34,368 nucleotides of DNA from GCA-2746795 sp964643965 (lineage in GTDB: Bacteria > Chloroflexota > Anaerolineae > Promineifilales > Promineifilaceae), in the NCBI GenBank assembly GCA_964643965.1, contig CAZXVH010000046.1, positions 1 through 34,368 of the forward strand. The letters are read 5' to 3'. The notes beneath the pieces are model-generated. The model was given only the letters and a program-made list of their open reading frames with translations. It did no database searches and was not told the origin of the DNA. The first letter of the stretch is position 1, and every line of letters starts with the position of its first letter. Made by a program: the position numbers and the translations under genes. Shown here one piece after another: positions 1 to 7,123 of this stretch.

Positions 1-206
1 ACACAGGTTCCCGTCCAACTGCGGTGGAAATAGAGCCATTCATCTTCTAAATAAATGAACCATTTATCTTGCTGATCTTTGGGCAGAAAACCATAACTAA
101 TTTTCTCGAATTCCTCTTCCGTGTAAACGCCGGAAAGCAGCAGCTCTTTCTGCGTGTCGGGCATCGGTTTCGTTTGCCAGGATGCGGCGGTGGCTTTTTG
201 TGGCAT
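1..206 (-). CDS. Conserved hypothetical protein, C-terminus cut by window edge
   Basis: The reading frame starts at an ATG at 206 and stays open to base 1, giving about 68 residues before the window ends. An AGGAG ribosome binding site lies 8 nt upstream of the ATG, which supports both frame and start. The product is rich in charged and aromatic residues and contains a stretch reading KWFIYLEDEWLYFHRSWTGT near the visible end. The WFIY...WLYFHRSWTG pattern reminds me of a family of small conserved soluble proteins of unknown role, but I cannot name it firmly. No signal peptide or membrane segment is visible. It lies downstream of the PAC2-family gene on the same strand, separated by a perfect 15-bp inverted repeat. 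Confidence 0.7.
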   Translation of the reverse strand, partial: MPQKATAASWQTKPMPDTQKELLLSGVYTEEEFEKISYGFLPKDQQDKWFIYLEDEWLYFHRSWTGTC

Positions 207-225
207 AAGGTTGCTCCTGTAACGC

Positions 226-263
226 AGTAGAAGGTCAACTCTTTAAAAAGTTGACCTTCTACT
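226..263. repeat. Perfect 15-bp inverted repeat overlapping a stop codon
   Basis: AGTAGAAGGTCAACT at 226-240 is exactly complementary to 249-263, with an 8-base A/T-rich loop. The right arm contains the TAG stop of the PAC2-family gene (259-261). On the minus strand the transcript would form a stable hairpin directly after that gene and just before the next one. There is no U-run after the stem, so it may be a processing or partial-termination hairpin, or a dispersed repeat copy. Confidence 0.7.
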
Positions 264-1179
264 CATCCAAATCATCAAAGAGGCCGCGAAGCCCTTGCTC
301 CCACACGTCATCCAATGGCAGAAACGAGGTCTCGGTAAACTCCTCATTTAATCGGTCCAAATACGATTGTATATTCAATTCCGGATTTTCAGCCGCCATC
401 TCTTCCAGTTTTTCGTCGATGGTCTGCATCATTTTTTCGGCACGCTGCCCCAGTTCAGTAAGATCCAGGTGCAGGTCAAACATGTGGTTGAGGCGGCGCA
501 TAATATCGTACCATGCTTTGAAATCATTTTCGATTTGGATGCCTTGTGGTTGCAGGGGGGATTGGGCGAAGTCATAAGCAGGCACAAACCCATACAACTC
601 AATGAAGGGTATCGCTTGCGCTTCGGCCGCGCTCACCAGGTAAGAACCGATGCTGGCCCCTCCCTCATAGTCGGAAAAGTTGAGGGCATATTCTTCCAGT
701 TTCGCTTTCATGTGAGGCAGGCTGTAAATGCAGGAAACCTGGCGATCTTTGTCGTAAGGCGTTGGCCCGTAGACGCCGGCCACGCCGGCTACATTCGTCA
801 CGCCCAACAATTTAACGGCGTCAAAAAAGGCTTGGGCATAGCGCTGCACGTTCATATGCGGTTCATCACCCAGAAAGATAACAAGGCCCATCTCCTCCAG
901 CCGCGTGTAATAAAATTCGTTACGTGGTTCTGCTATTTCACGCCGGTAGCCATCTTGTAGACGAATGCGGGGACGGACGAGATGGTGGGTTCCAGGGATT
1001 TGAAACAGGTAAAAGCCATCCGGCTTCATCTGGCCAATTTTACGAGCGCCGATCATGTCGATGAGGTATTGGGGCAGCCCAGAAGAGATGGAACCAGCGT
1101 CTGCCCATTGACGCCAGCCGGGAATCAGGATGGTGTTTTCTGCTTTAGGGATGTCATCGAACTGTAGTAATTCGTTCAT
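259..1179 (-). CDS. PAC2 family protein
   Basis: The protein has 306 residues and resembles the PAC2 (proteasome assembly chaperone 2-like) family, found in archaea and many actinobacteria and Chloroflexota. The bacterial members have no settled function. The family-like N-terminal segment PGWRQWADAGSISSG is followed by an alpha/beta core with VIFLGDEPHMNVQRYAQAFFD and a VAGVAGVYGPTP glycine-rich turn. The C-terminal third is helical and acidic and ends DDLDE. I start at the ATG at 1179 (MNELLQFDD) because the longer open frame to 1266 only translates the low-complexity octamer array upstream into MPPCPLPLC-type sequence. AAAGGA lies about 10 nt upstream of the chosen start. The gene is divergent from the YgjP-like peptidase gene. 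Confidence 0.82.
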   Translation of the reverse strand: MNELLQFDDIPKAENTILIPGWRQWADAGSISSGLPQYLIDMIGARKIGQMKPDGFYLFQIPGTHHLVRPRIRLQDGYRREIAEPRNEFYYTRLEEMGLVIFLGDEPHMNVQRYAQAFFDAVKLLGVTNVAGVAGVYGPTPYDKDRQVSCIYSLPHMKAKLEEYALNFSDYEGGASIGSYLVSAAEAQAIPFIELYGFVPAYDFAQSPLQPQGIQIENDFKAWYDIMRRLNHMFDLHLDLTELGQRAEKMMQTIDEKLEEMAAENPELNIQSYLDRLNEEFTETSFLPLDDVWEQGLRGLFDDLDE

Positions 1180-1232
1180 ACGGATAAATCCTTTTATGGG
1201 GAGGTGAATGGCAAAATCGTACCATAAAGGAG

Positions 1233-1279
1233 CAAGGTGGCAAAGTGGCAGGGGGCAAGGTGGCAAGGTTACAAGGTGA
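1233..1279. repeat. Degenerate octamer tandem array (CAAGGTGG type)
   Basis: Six consecutive units read CAAGGTGG, CAAAGTGG, CAGGGGG (one base short), CAAGGTGG, CAAGGTTA, CAAGGTGA. The array sits in the divergent intergenic region between the PAC2-family gene and the YgjP-like gene. It explains the odd N-termini of the longest open frames on both strands. A TATACT hexamer at 1284-1289, just after the array, could be a -10 element for the rightward gene, but I see no good -35. Confidence 0.7.
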
Positions 1280-1314
1280 TGCGTATACTTTTAGCTATTA
1301 TGGATGAGATGATT

Positions 1315-1839
1315 ATGACGAATGAAAACGAAGATTGGCCGGTGGAAGTGGTGCGCAGCGACCGGCGGCGCAAGACGGTTAGCGCCGAATTGAAGAATGG
1401 GGTGCTGGTGGTACGCGCCCCGGCGGCCATGAATGATGAGGAGCTTGCCCCCATTATTGAGAGGCTGCAAACGCGGCTGGAAAATCAAGTGCAAAAGGCG
1501 CAGCTTTCCGATAAGGATTTGGCGCAGCGGGCGCAACTGTTGAACAAACGATATTTTAACGGCCGTTTACACTGGCGCTCCATCCGCTTTGTCACCAATC
1601 AAAACAAGCGGTTTGGCAGTTGCACCCCTTCTCAGGGAACCATCCGCCTGAGCCACCGGTTGGCAAAGATGCCCGACTGGGTGCTAGACTACGTGCTTGT
1701 GCATGAACTGGCCCATTTGCAAGAAGCCAATCATGGCCCTCGCTTTTGGAAACTGGTCAACCGTTACCCGTTAACTGAACGGGCGCGAGGCTATTTAATG
1801 GCCGTGGGGCTGGAAGATGTTTCGGGGGAAACGGCATGA
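1315..1839 (+). CDS. YgjP-like M48-type zinc metallopeptidase domain protein
   Basis: The protein has about 174 residues and belongs to the YgjP/SprT-like metallopeptidase group (DUF45). The zinc site is visible: HELAH at residues 130-134, with a third ligand His at about 140 in ANHGPRFW, followed by a Trp typical of the family. Upstream are the expected RRRKTVSAELKNG strand and RYFNGRL...RFGSCTPSQGTIRLS core. Several in-frame ATGs exist (1279, 1300, 1309, 1315). I prefer 1315 because upstream codons run into a repeat and a TATACT element at 1284 would leave a short leader. The physiological substrate of these proteins is not established. The stop overlaps the DUF983 start (ATGA), so the two are co-translated. 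Confidence 0.82.
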   Translation: MTNENEDWPVEVVRSDRRRKTVSAELKNGVLVVRAPAAMNDEELAPIIERLQTRLENQVQKAQLSDKDLAQRAQLLNKRYFNGRLHWRSIRFVTNQNKRFGSCTPSQGTIRLSHRLAKMPDWVLDYVLVHELAHLQEANHGPRFWKLVNRYPLTERARGYLMAVGLEDVSGETA

Positions 1840-2237
1840 ACCGATTGTATGCTATTTTACGCCGCCGCTGCTCCCACTGCGGTGAGGGCCAGGTTTTTCG
1901 CGGCCTGTGGCGCATGAACGAAGATTGTCCAGTTTGCGGCGTTCACTTTGAACGAGAACAAGGGTATTGGATGATGTCGATATTTATGGGCTATGTTATT
2001 TATGGTGTGATCCTGGCTCCGGCCGCTCTCATCCTTTATTTTCAACAAGTGCCGGGCGTCACCCTGCTCCTGATTTTAGGCGGGCTGACGCTGCTGTTAG
2101 CGCTGCCAGTTTTCCTCTATGCTCGGGTCATCTGGCTGCACATCGACGAACTGTTAGACCCGCGCAAGAATGACGGCTGGGTTACGCCTCGGGATTATCT
2201 TGATGTAAGCGCCGATAGCCGCGATTCCAATAAATGA
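1836..2237 (+). CDS. DUF983 family membrane protein
   Basis: The 133-residue protein has two CxxC pairs near the N-terminus (C12/C15 and C31/C34) in a zinc-ribbon-like arrangement, followed by FEREQGYW, which is typical of DUF983. Two hydrophobic segments (about residues 46-65 and 73-95) should cross the membrane, with a charged cytoplasmic C-terminus. Function is unknown. The ATG overlaps the stop of the upstream peptidase gene by 4 nt, so the pair is translationally coupled. The 3' end runs 56 nt into the 3' end of the flavin-reductase-like gene on the other strand, which is unusual; both reading frames look real through the overlap. Confidence 0.85.
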   Translation: MNRLYAILRRRCSHCGEGQVFRGLWRMNEDCPVCGVHFEREQGYWMMSIFMGYVIYGVILAPAALILYFQQVPGVTLLLILGGLTLLLALPVFLYARVIWLHIDELLDPRKNDGWVTPRDYLDVSADSRDSNK

Positions 2238-2688
2238 GCGGCGCTTCATCAGGGCGCGGCGCGTCACTGGCCTCCACCTGGCCCAGGTAGAGGGTGTGGG
2301 TGCCAGCTTCGTAACGATGGTGGACTGTACAGTCTAACCAGGCCAGGGCGTCTTTGAGGATGGGGGCGCCGGTAACGGCCGTTCCCCACTCCCCCTCGGC
2401 AAACCTGTCTACATCTTTCACCCAGGCAAAGCGATTAGACAACTCCATCTTGTCCTGCGGCAAAATATTGACCGCAAAAACGGCTCCCTCTATTTGCAAC
2501 ATTTCATGACCGACGCCGCGATGGTCAATGGCTATCATAATCAGCGGTGGTTTGGGCGAAATAGAAGCAAACGCAGAAACGGTCAGGCCATGAGGTTTGT
2601 CGTAGCCTGGCGCTTTGATGGTGACGATAGTGACGCCCGCCGGAAAATGGCGCAGCGCGTTTCGATATTGTTCTGAACCGATTGTCAT
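2182..2688 (-). CDS. Flavin reductase family protein (FMN-binding split barrel)
   Basis: The 168-residue protein matches the flavin reductase-like domain, which binds FMN and, in characterised members, reduces it with NAD(P)H to supply a partner monooxygenase. Family features are the N-terminal FPAGVTIVTI strand, the HGLTVSAFASISPKPPLIMI segment that contacts flavin, AVNIL, and a late HTLYLGQVEA strand followed by PLIYWNRGYRRL. The ATG at 2688 is preceded by GAGGAGA about 6 nt away. No monooxygenase partner lies next to it. The C-terminus is encoded antisense to the end of the DUF983 gene. The motif AACGGCCGTT at 2374 encodes Thr-Ala-Val inside the barrel. Confidence 0.88.
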   Translation of the reverse strand: MTIGSEQYRNALRHFPAGVTIVTIKAPGYDKPHGLTVSAFASISPKPPLIMIAIDHRGVGHEMLQIEGAVFAVNILPQDKMELSNRFAWVKDVDRFAEGEWGTAVTGAPILKDALAWLDCTVHHRYEAGTHTLYLGQVEASDAPRPDEAPLIYWNRGYRRLHQDNPEA

Positions 2689-2699
2689 GGTTTCTCCTC

Positions 2700-2884
2700 A
2701 GTCGAATAGTCGAATAGTCGAATAGTCGNNNNNNNNNNNNNNNNNNNNNNNNNNNNNNNNNNNNNNNNNNNNNNNNNNNNNNNNNNNNNNNNNNNNNNNN
2801 NNNNNNNNNNNNNNNNNNNNNNNNNNNNGACTACCAGACTATCTGACTACCAGACTATCTGACTACTAGATTACCTGACTAAAG
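2700..2884. repeat. Inverted degenerate octamer arrays around a scaffold gap
   Basis: Left of the gap (2700-2728) there are 3.6 perfect copies of AGTCGAAT, whose complement reads GACTATTC. Right of the gap (2829-2884) come GACTACCA, GACTATCT, GACTACCA, GACTATCT, GACTACTA, GATTACCT, GACTAAAG. The two halves therefore carry related octamers in opposite orientation and could fold into a long hairpin, which would explain why assembly broke here. The TAG stop of the phosphatase-like gene (2866-2868) and its last codons fall inside the right array. Confidence 0.75.
2729..2828. other. Scaffold gap of exactly 100 N
   Basis: A run of 100 N joins two contigs. The round number suggests a placeholder, so the true distance is unknown. 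Unlike the second gap, the flanks are not identical to each other. Confidence 0.95.
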
Positions 2885-3831
2885 AGTGTTTGCCGAACGG
2901 CCGTTACAATATCAGTCAGGTCGTGGATGTGGGGGGCCAGTTGGGCGTGGTTTTTGCCCACGAGAATGGTAGGGACGTGATTGCGTGTATGTTTGCCGTG
3001 TGTTTTGTTTTCGATGTTGCCGTGGTCGCTGGTGATGATGAGCAGCCCCTTTTCATCCTCCCAGGCCGCCAACAAACCGCCAAGCACGGCGTCGATGGTT
3101 TCCAGGTGGGTGACCGCCTCTTCCAGCGAACCCCGGTGGCCACGGATGTCCGTGGGCCAATGCTCGAAGAAGCTGAAATGGTATTGGCGGGCAAGGTGGG
3201 CCAATCGCTCGCCTGCGGCCGGCAACGTGAGCAGCGGAATGTCGGTGTAGCCTAACTGCTCGCGCCACCCTTGCGCCGTAAAATCGGGGCTGATGGCACG
3301 GCCGTTTTTCAAATCAGCCGCCGTCATCAAAGCCAACCCGGCGCTGGTTGCCGCCAACGGCACAGAAGAAAGCAGCCGTTTACCGCTGTCGATAGCCTCA
3401 AAAAAGCTTTGAGGATAAGGCGTTAACAGCGCCGCTTCACCGCCGGCGGCGACTACTTCTTGAAACAAGTTACCCGCTTCTACCACCTGGCGCACGGCCG
3501 GGTTGGGCCTGGGACCATAATGGCGGCCAATTAACTGCGGTACATTGCGCCCGGTGAGAATGGCCGCCTGCCCGGTAGCGCTTTGCGGACGGCCGTCTAC
3601 GCCTAAATTGGCGTCGGTGGGGATGAGGCTGGCCCGTTCGGTGAGGATGGGGGATTGATCGGCCAGATACCACTCTGCGCCAAAAAGGGAGGAGAGATGA
3701 GGGAGAACGGCCGTGACAAAGGGATTCACCCCCGCATCTGCCACGCCCAGTCCCACTCCATCCAAAAACAACAGATGCACGTAAGCGGCGGGCGGGCTGG
3801 TTAATCTTTGGCTGAATACAGTCTGAGTCAT
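2866..3831 (-). CDS. Alkaline phosphatase superfamily metalloenzyme
   Basis: The 321-residue protein belongs to the alkaline phosphatase/phosphoglycerate-mutase-like metalloenzyme superfamily. Metal-ligand motifs are visible in order: DGVGLG (D24), the nucleophile region QSATGQAAILTG (residues 83-94, with Ser84 or Thr86 as candidate nucleophile), ITSDHGNIE, and HTRNHVPTI near the C-terminus. These supply the Asp/His ligands of a two-metal centre in family members. It has no signal peptide, so it should act in the cytoplasm. Substrate cannot be assigned; it is shorter than cofactor-independent PGM. AGGAA lies upstream of the ATG. The last few residues are encoded by the octamer repeat. It is divergent from arfB. 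Confidence 0.82.
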   Translation of the reverse strand: MTQTVFSQRLTSPPAAYVHLLFLDGVGLGVADAGVNPFVTAVLPHLSSLFGAEWYLADQSPILTERASLIPTDANLGVDGRPQSATGQAAILTGRNVPQLIGRHYGPRPNPAVRQVVEAGNLFQEVVAAGGEAALLTPYPQSFFEAIDSGKRLLSSVPLAATSAGLALMTAADLKNGRAISPDFTAQGWREQLGYTDIPLLTLPAAGERLAHLARQYHFSFFEHWPTDIRGHRGSLEEAVTHLETIDAVLGGLLAAWEDEKGLLIITSDHGNIENKTHGKHTRNHVPTILVGKNHAQLAPHIHDLTDIVTAVRQTLFSQVI

Positions 3832-3862
3832 ATTTGCATTTCCTGGCGGGCTGCACTACAAA

Positions 3863-3955
3863 AGACCTGACAGGTTTATTTATCTTTTATCATTCAGGCC
3901 ACTTTGCCTGACGCCTATCTGGCTTTCCCAGGATGTTCCTAAACCTGTCAGGTCT
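3863..3955. repeat. 15-bp inverted repeat pair, each arm nearly self-palindromic
   Basis: AGACCTGACAGGTTT at 3863-3877 is the exact complement of AAACCTGTCAGGTCT at 3941-3955. Each arm also contains the palindromic 11-mer ACCTGACAGGT or its complement ACCTGTCAGGT. The 63-bp interior shows no gene. The element fills the divergent promoter region between the phosphatase-like gene and arfB and ends 3 nt before the arfB ATG, so its right arm provides the only SD-like AGGT for arfB. It could be a small mobile repeat (MITE-like) or an operator pair. Confidence 0.65.
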
Positions 3956-3958
3956 AAA

Positions 3959-4381
3959 ATGGATGAGATTGTCATCAATGAAAAAGTACGCATTCCGCTG
4001 AGTGAACTTCAGTACCGCTTCTCCACCAGCAGTGGACCAGGCGGGCAGCACACGAATAAAGCGGCCACGCGGGTGACGCTGCTGTTTGATGTGGCCCAGT
4101 CGCCCAGCCTGGATGATGAGACGCGACGCATCTTACTGAAACGGCTCACCGCTTATTTGGATAAGGAGGGGGTTTTGCAACTACACGTCCAGGATTCCCG
4201 CAGCCAACACCAAAATCGGGAGATCGCAAACGGCCGTTTCCGAGACATCCTGGCCGCCGCTCTCATCCGCCGTAAACGTCGCCGCCCCACCCGCCCCAGC
4301 CGGGCGGCCGTTGAAAAACGGCTGCAAACCAAGAAAAGGCAAAGCCAGCGCAAAAAAGAGCGCCGTCAACGGTATGAGTAA
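3959..4381 (+). CDS. arfB: Alternative ribosome-rescue factor ArfB (peptidyl-tRNA hydrolase)
   Basis: The 140-residue protein is the ArfB/YaeJ type of class I release-factor homologue. The catalytic GGQ is at residues 28-30 in SSGPGGQHTNKAATRV, the signature for peptidyl-tRNA ester hydrolysis. There is no codon-recognition domain. The C-terminal tail from about residue 105 is very rich in Lys and Arg (RRKRRRPTRPS... KKRQSQRKKERRQ), which in ArfB inserts into the empty mRNA channel of stalled ribosomes. Length matches the family. The ATG at 3959 lies immediately after an inverted repeat and has only a weak AGGT upstream. Confidence 0.93.
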   Translation: MDEIVINEKVRIPLSELQYRFSTSSGPGGQHTNKAATRVTLLFDVAQSPSLDDETRRILLKRLTAYLDKEGVLQLHVQDSRSQHQNREIANGRFRDILAAALIRRKRRRPTRPSRAAVEKRLQTKKRQSQRKKERRQRYE

Positions 4382-4397
4382 TCGAAAAAGCATTTTT

Positions 4398-4466
4398 ATC
4401 CGCAGATTAAGGCAGATGGCGCAGATTTTTCAGGTCTAATCTGCGCCATCTGCGCCATCTGCGGAT
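4398..4466. repeat. Inverted repeat built from 9-mer units
   Basis: ATCCGCAG (4398-4405) and GCAGATGGCGCAGAT (4412-4426) are complementary to the 3' half, which reads as tandem 9-mers ATCTGCGCC, ATCTGCGCC, ATCTGCGGA from 4439. The transcript could form a long imperfect hairpin after arfB, followed by a T-rich stretch (CTTTTT at 4472). It may serve as the arfB terminator, but its repetitive make-up suggests it belongs to a dispersed repeat family. Confidence 0.6.
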
Positions 4467-4513
4467 CAACTCTTTTTAAGATTTTAAAGTAACATCTCAA
4501 TATTTGGGGACAA

Positions 4514-4576
4514 AGATTACAAAAGTTTCAGAATTAGCTTTGCATGAACACTCTGATGCCAAAACTTTTGTAATCT
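4514..4576. repeat. 15-bp inverted repeat downstream of the LCP gene
   Basis: AGATTACAAAAGTTT at 4514-4528 is exactly complementary to 4562-4576, with a 33-bp spacer. It lies about 40 bp beyond the 3' end of the LCP gene on the minus strand, so it may end the long polysaccharide operon or form a barrier between it and arfB. There is no classical U-run. Confidence 0.5.
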
Positions 4577-4617
4577 CCCAGTTTATTGAGAAGATACTGC
4601 TGAAACTGGAAATACGT

Positions 4618-6180
4618 TTATTCAGTTGGTTGTGGGGCATACAACTGCGGCCGACAGGGATTGTATGATTCACCCAGCACGACGCGGTAATCATACTGGT
4701 AACTACTGTCTGAGACGAGTTCGATCTCTGACTTGTTTTCATCAAAAATCCAACTGAGGAGCCAATCGTAAGACTCTTTGAAGTTTGGTTTATAGTAGGC
4801 GATTTCGGTGGTTTCTTGGGGGGTGACGGCCGTTTCTCCAATAACAGGCGCAAAACCAAACCAGGCCAGATTGTCCGCCGCCAGCAAGGCCATGTCGGGG
4901 TTGCCGCTGGCGTTGATAATTTCTACAGTAATCGGGGGGCGAGACGCCCGGTTGAGTGCTGGAGGCCGGAAAAGCTGGGCCAACGTGTCGCGCATCATGC
5001 CCGGCTCTTCCCAGATAGGAATTTGCACTGCTGCGCCGCCGGCCGTGACAAAAGATTGCGTTTTACCGGCCAGGTAAAGGTTTTGGATGCCGTTTTCACG
5101 CACGGCCGGGGCCAGCGTCGCCAGCTGCAGCATTTTGCCAATATCCATATCCGTATCAATGCTTGTTTTATAAGTATTCCACAAGGTGGGGATTTCGCTG
5201 AGCAGCCCCAGGTCTAAACCCTGGTTAAACATGGCGCGGAGCAACTGCTGCTGGCGGCGGCTGCGCCCCCAGTCAGACAAGGGATCGAGCAGGCGACTGC
5301 GGGCATACCACAATGCCAGGTCGCCATCCAGGTGATGGACGCCCGGTTCCAGGGTGAAAACTTCCCAGTTATCCGGGTCTTCCACATCCAATTCCGGCGA
5401 TATGAGCCGCCAGTCGGAGCGTTTACAGCTAACGGCCAGATCCACGCCGCCCATGGCGTCTACAATGTCTTGAAAGCCCTGGAAGTCTACCTGGGCATAA
5501 TAGTGGATGGGGATGCCAAAGTTGTAGAGGATGGTTTGTTTTAACATGCCCACGCCGCCGCCGGGATAATCCACATCTTCGCCGCGTGCGAGGGCGGTGT
5601 TGAGCCGGTTCATGGTGAAGCCGGGGATGTAGACGTAGAGGTCGCGGGGCAGGGAGATCATGGAGGCGGTGGGGCCGTCCGGATTGATGGTGACGATCAG
5701 CATGGTATCGGTGCGGCCGGCGCTTTCATTGGAGAGGGGATCGTCGCTGCCCAGCAGCAGGATGTTGGTGGCGCCTTTGGGCATGTCGAACACAGGAACG
5801 GCCGTGGGGATGGGCACAGATGGCGTCGGTTCGCCTTCGCGCAAAAAACCAACGGCTACGGTGGCATCCAGGGTGGGATTCAGCACCGGGCGGCTGGTGG
5901 GTGATGGCGTGACGGTAGGCGGGGAGGTGGTAGGGGTGTTAGTGGGTTCCTGGGTGGCGTCGGGATCGTGGCTGGTGGGGCGCGGGGTATGGGTGGGTGC
6001 GGCCGTTTCGGTGGGCAGGGGGATGGTGGGGGTGGCAGACGGCCGTTTTGCCACAGCCAGGGAAGCGGGAGTGGGAGTGGGGTCGGCAGCGGGAGTGGCG
6101 CAGGCGGCAAGGCTGATGAAAATAGCAAACAACAAAAGAGAGCAAACACCCTGCTGTATAGAAAAGTATTTTGTCATCAT
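4618..6180 (-). CDS. LCP (LytR-CpsA-Psr) family glycopolymer ligase, putative lipoprotein
   Basis: LCP enzymes transfer polyprenyl-pyrophosphate-linked glycopolymers onto peptidoglycan or other surface acceptors. This 520-residue protein has an N-terminal hydrophobic segment with a lipobox-like LAAC (Cys27), then a Pro/Thr-rich linker to about residue 130. The LCP domain spans about 134-320, with NILLLGSDD, the conserved Arg/Asp of GRTDTM (R156, D158), LPRD (R179, D180), MGGVDL and the YARSR...DWGRSRRQQ motif. A LytR_C-like domain follows (about 415-510). It is the last gene of the polysaccharide operon and abuts the permease stop with no gap, which fits a role attaching the exported glycan. 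LCPs usually have a plain membrane anchor, so the lipobox is notable. Confidence 0.9.
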   Translation of the reverse strand: MMTKYFSIQQGVCSLLLFAIFISLAACATPAADPTPTPASLAVAKRPSATPTIPLPTETAAPTHTPRPTSHDPDATQEPTNTPTTSPPTVTPSPTSRPVLNPTLDATVAVGFLREGEPTPSVPIPTAVPVFDMPKGATNILLLGSDDPLSNESAGRTDTMLIVTINPDGPTASMISLPRDLYVYIPGFTMNRLNTALARGEDVDYPGGGVGMLKQTILYNFGIPIHYYAQVDFQGFQDIVDAMGGVDLAVSCKRSDWRLISPELDVEDPDNWEVFTLEPGVHHLDGDLALWYARSRLLDPLSDWGRSRRQQQLLRAMFNQGLDLGLLSEIPTLWNTYKTSIDTDMDIGKMLQLATLAPAVRENGIQNLYLAGKTQSFVTAGGAAVQIPIWEEPGMMRDTLAQLFRPPALNRASRPPITVEIINASGNPDMALLAADNLAWFGFAPVIGETAVTPQETTEIAYYKPNFKESYDWLLSWIFDENKSEIELVSDSSYQYDYRVVLGESYNPCRPQLYAPQPTE

Positions 6181-7041
6181 TTATAATCTTTCGGCAAACA
6201 AATGATCGTAACGATAGAAGAAGATATAGCCGATGATAAAAATGACAACGGCCGTTACAAAAGTACGTATTAAGTAGGCCGGATCCATAGACACAGGACC
6301 ATTGCTATCAACCGTTCCCCATAATACAGTTCGGTAACCATCAACAATAGAAGCCATCGGATTTATCCAACGCATCACGACTGCCGGATTAAACGTGATC
6401 CCCATAATGGTGGTTGATGTGCCTAAATCCTCAAACGGGTAAAAAACAGGCGTTAAAAAAAACCAGGCAAGCAAGACCACATTCAAAACCATCACCACAT
6501 CACGATAAAAGACATTGACCGCCCCTAAAATCATGATAACGCCTTGAATAAAAATTATTTGAATGAGCAAAATGACGGGTACCCATAAAGCATGGATAGT
6601 CAGGCCAATGCCAAACACATACAGCAAAATGACTAAAACAATAAAAGCCAGCCCAAAATTGACCAACTCCGAGAGCATGGCGGATGTTGGCAGAAGGAGT
6701 CGTGGGAAATAAACTTTTTTTACCAAATCTGAGCCAGAGGTGATAGACACAGTCCCACTCATCATCGAACCTGTGAAAAAGTTCCAGGGAATCAGGGCCA
6801 CCAATATAAACATGGGGAAGATACGAATGGTGGAATTAGGGATCAGTTTGGTGAAGAGGATCGTGTAAACAAGCATCATCAGCAATGGATTCAGCAAACT
6901 CCATAAAATGCCAAACATGGAGTTTTTATAACGTACTTTGACATTGCGCGATACTAAATTACGCAGCAAATACTGATGTTCTATCAATTCAGAAAGCTGG
7001 CTTCGCCAGGATGTACGATCCGTTGAGTATATTTTTTCCAT
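6181..7041 (-). CDS. ABC-2 type polysaccharide export permease (Wzm/TagG-like)
   Basis: The 286-residue integral membrane protein has a cytoplasmic amphipathic N-terminus followed by about six hydrophobic segments. Typical features of the family are RNLVSRNVKVRYKNSMFGILWSLLNPLLMM near the N-terminus and FYRDVVMVLNVVLLAWFFLTPVFYP, the region lining the glycan channel. It should pair with the Wzt-like ATPase encoded at 23060-24289 to export an undecaprenyl-linked polysaccharide completed in the cytoplasm. The LCP gene follows with zero intergenic bases. The transporter halves being 16 kb apart is unusual, since they are normally adjacent. Confidence 0.9.
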   Translation of the reverse strand: MEKIYSTDRTSWRSQLSELIEHQYLLRNLVSRNVKVRYKNSMFGILWSLLNPLLMMLVYTILFTKLIPNSTIRIFPMFILVALIPWNFFTGSMMSGTVSITSGSDLVKKVYFPRLLLPTSAMLSELVNFGLAFIVLVILLYVFGIGLTIHALWVPVILLIQIIFIQGVIMILGAVNVFYRDVVMVLNVVLLAWFFLTPVFYPFEDLGTSTTIMGITFNPAVVMRWINPMASIVDGYRTVLWGTVDSNGPVSMDPAYLIRTFVTAVVIFIIGYIFFYRYDHLFAERL

Positions 7042-7123
7042 TTTTATTTACCTAAATCGGCCGGAATTATAACTTAGTTGTCCCAAATTGAGGAATAGCG
7101 TCTGAGGTTTTATGAGCCGAAAC

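Noticed and set aside
1180..1266. N-terminal extension of the PAC2-family protein
   Set aside because: The extra residues translate the octamer array, and a better-placed ATG exists at 1179.
4497..4859. 120-codon minus-strand open frame
   Set aside because: It overlaps the 3' end of the LCP gene in another frame and has low-complexity Ser/Pro content.
5660..6205. Gly/Val-rich open frame of 181 codons on the plus strand
   Set aside because: It is antisense to the Pro/Thr-rich linker of the LCP gene, whose composition creates it; there is no ribosome binding site.
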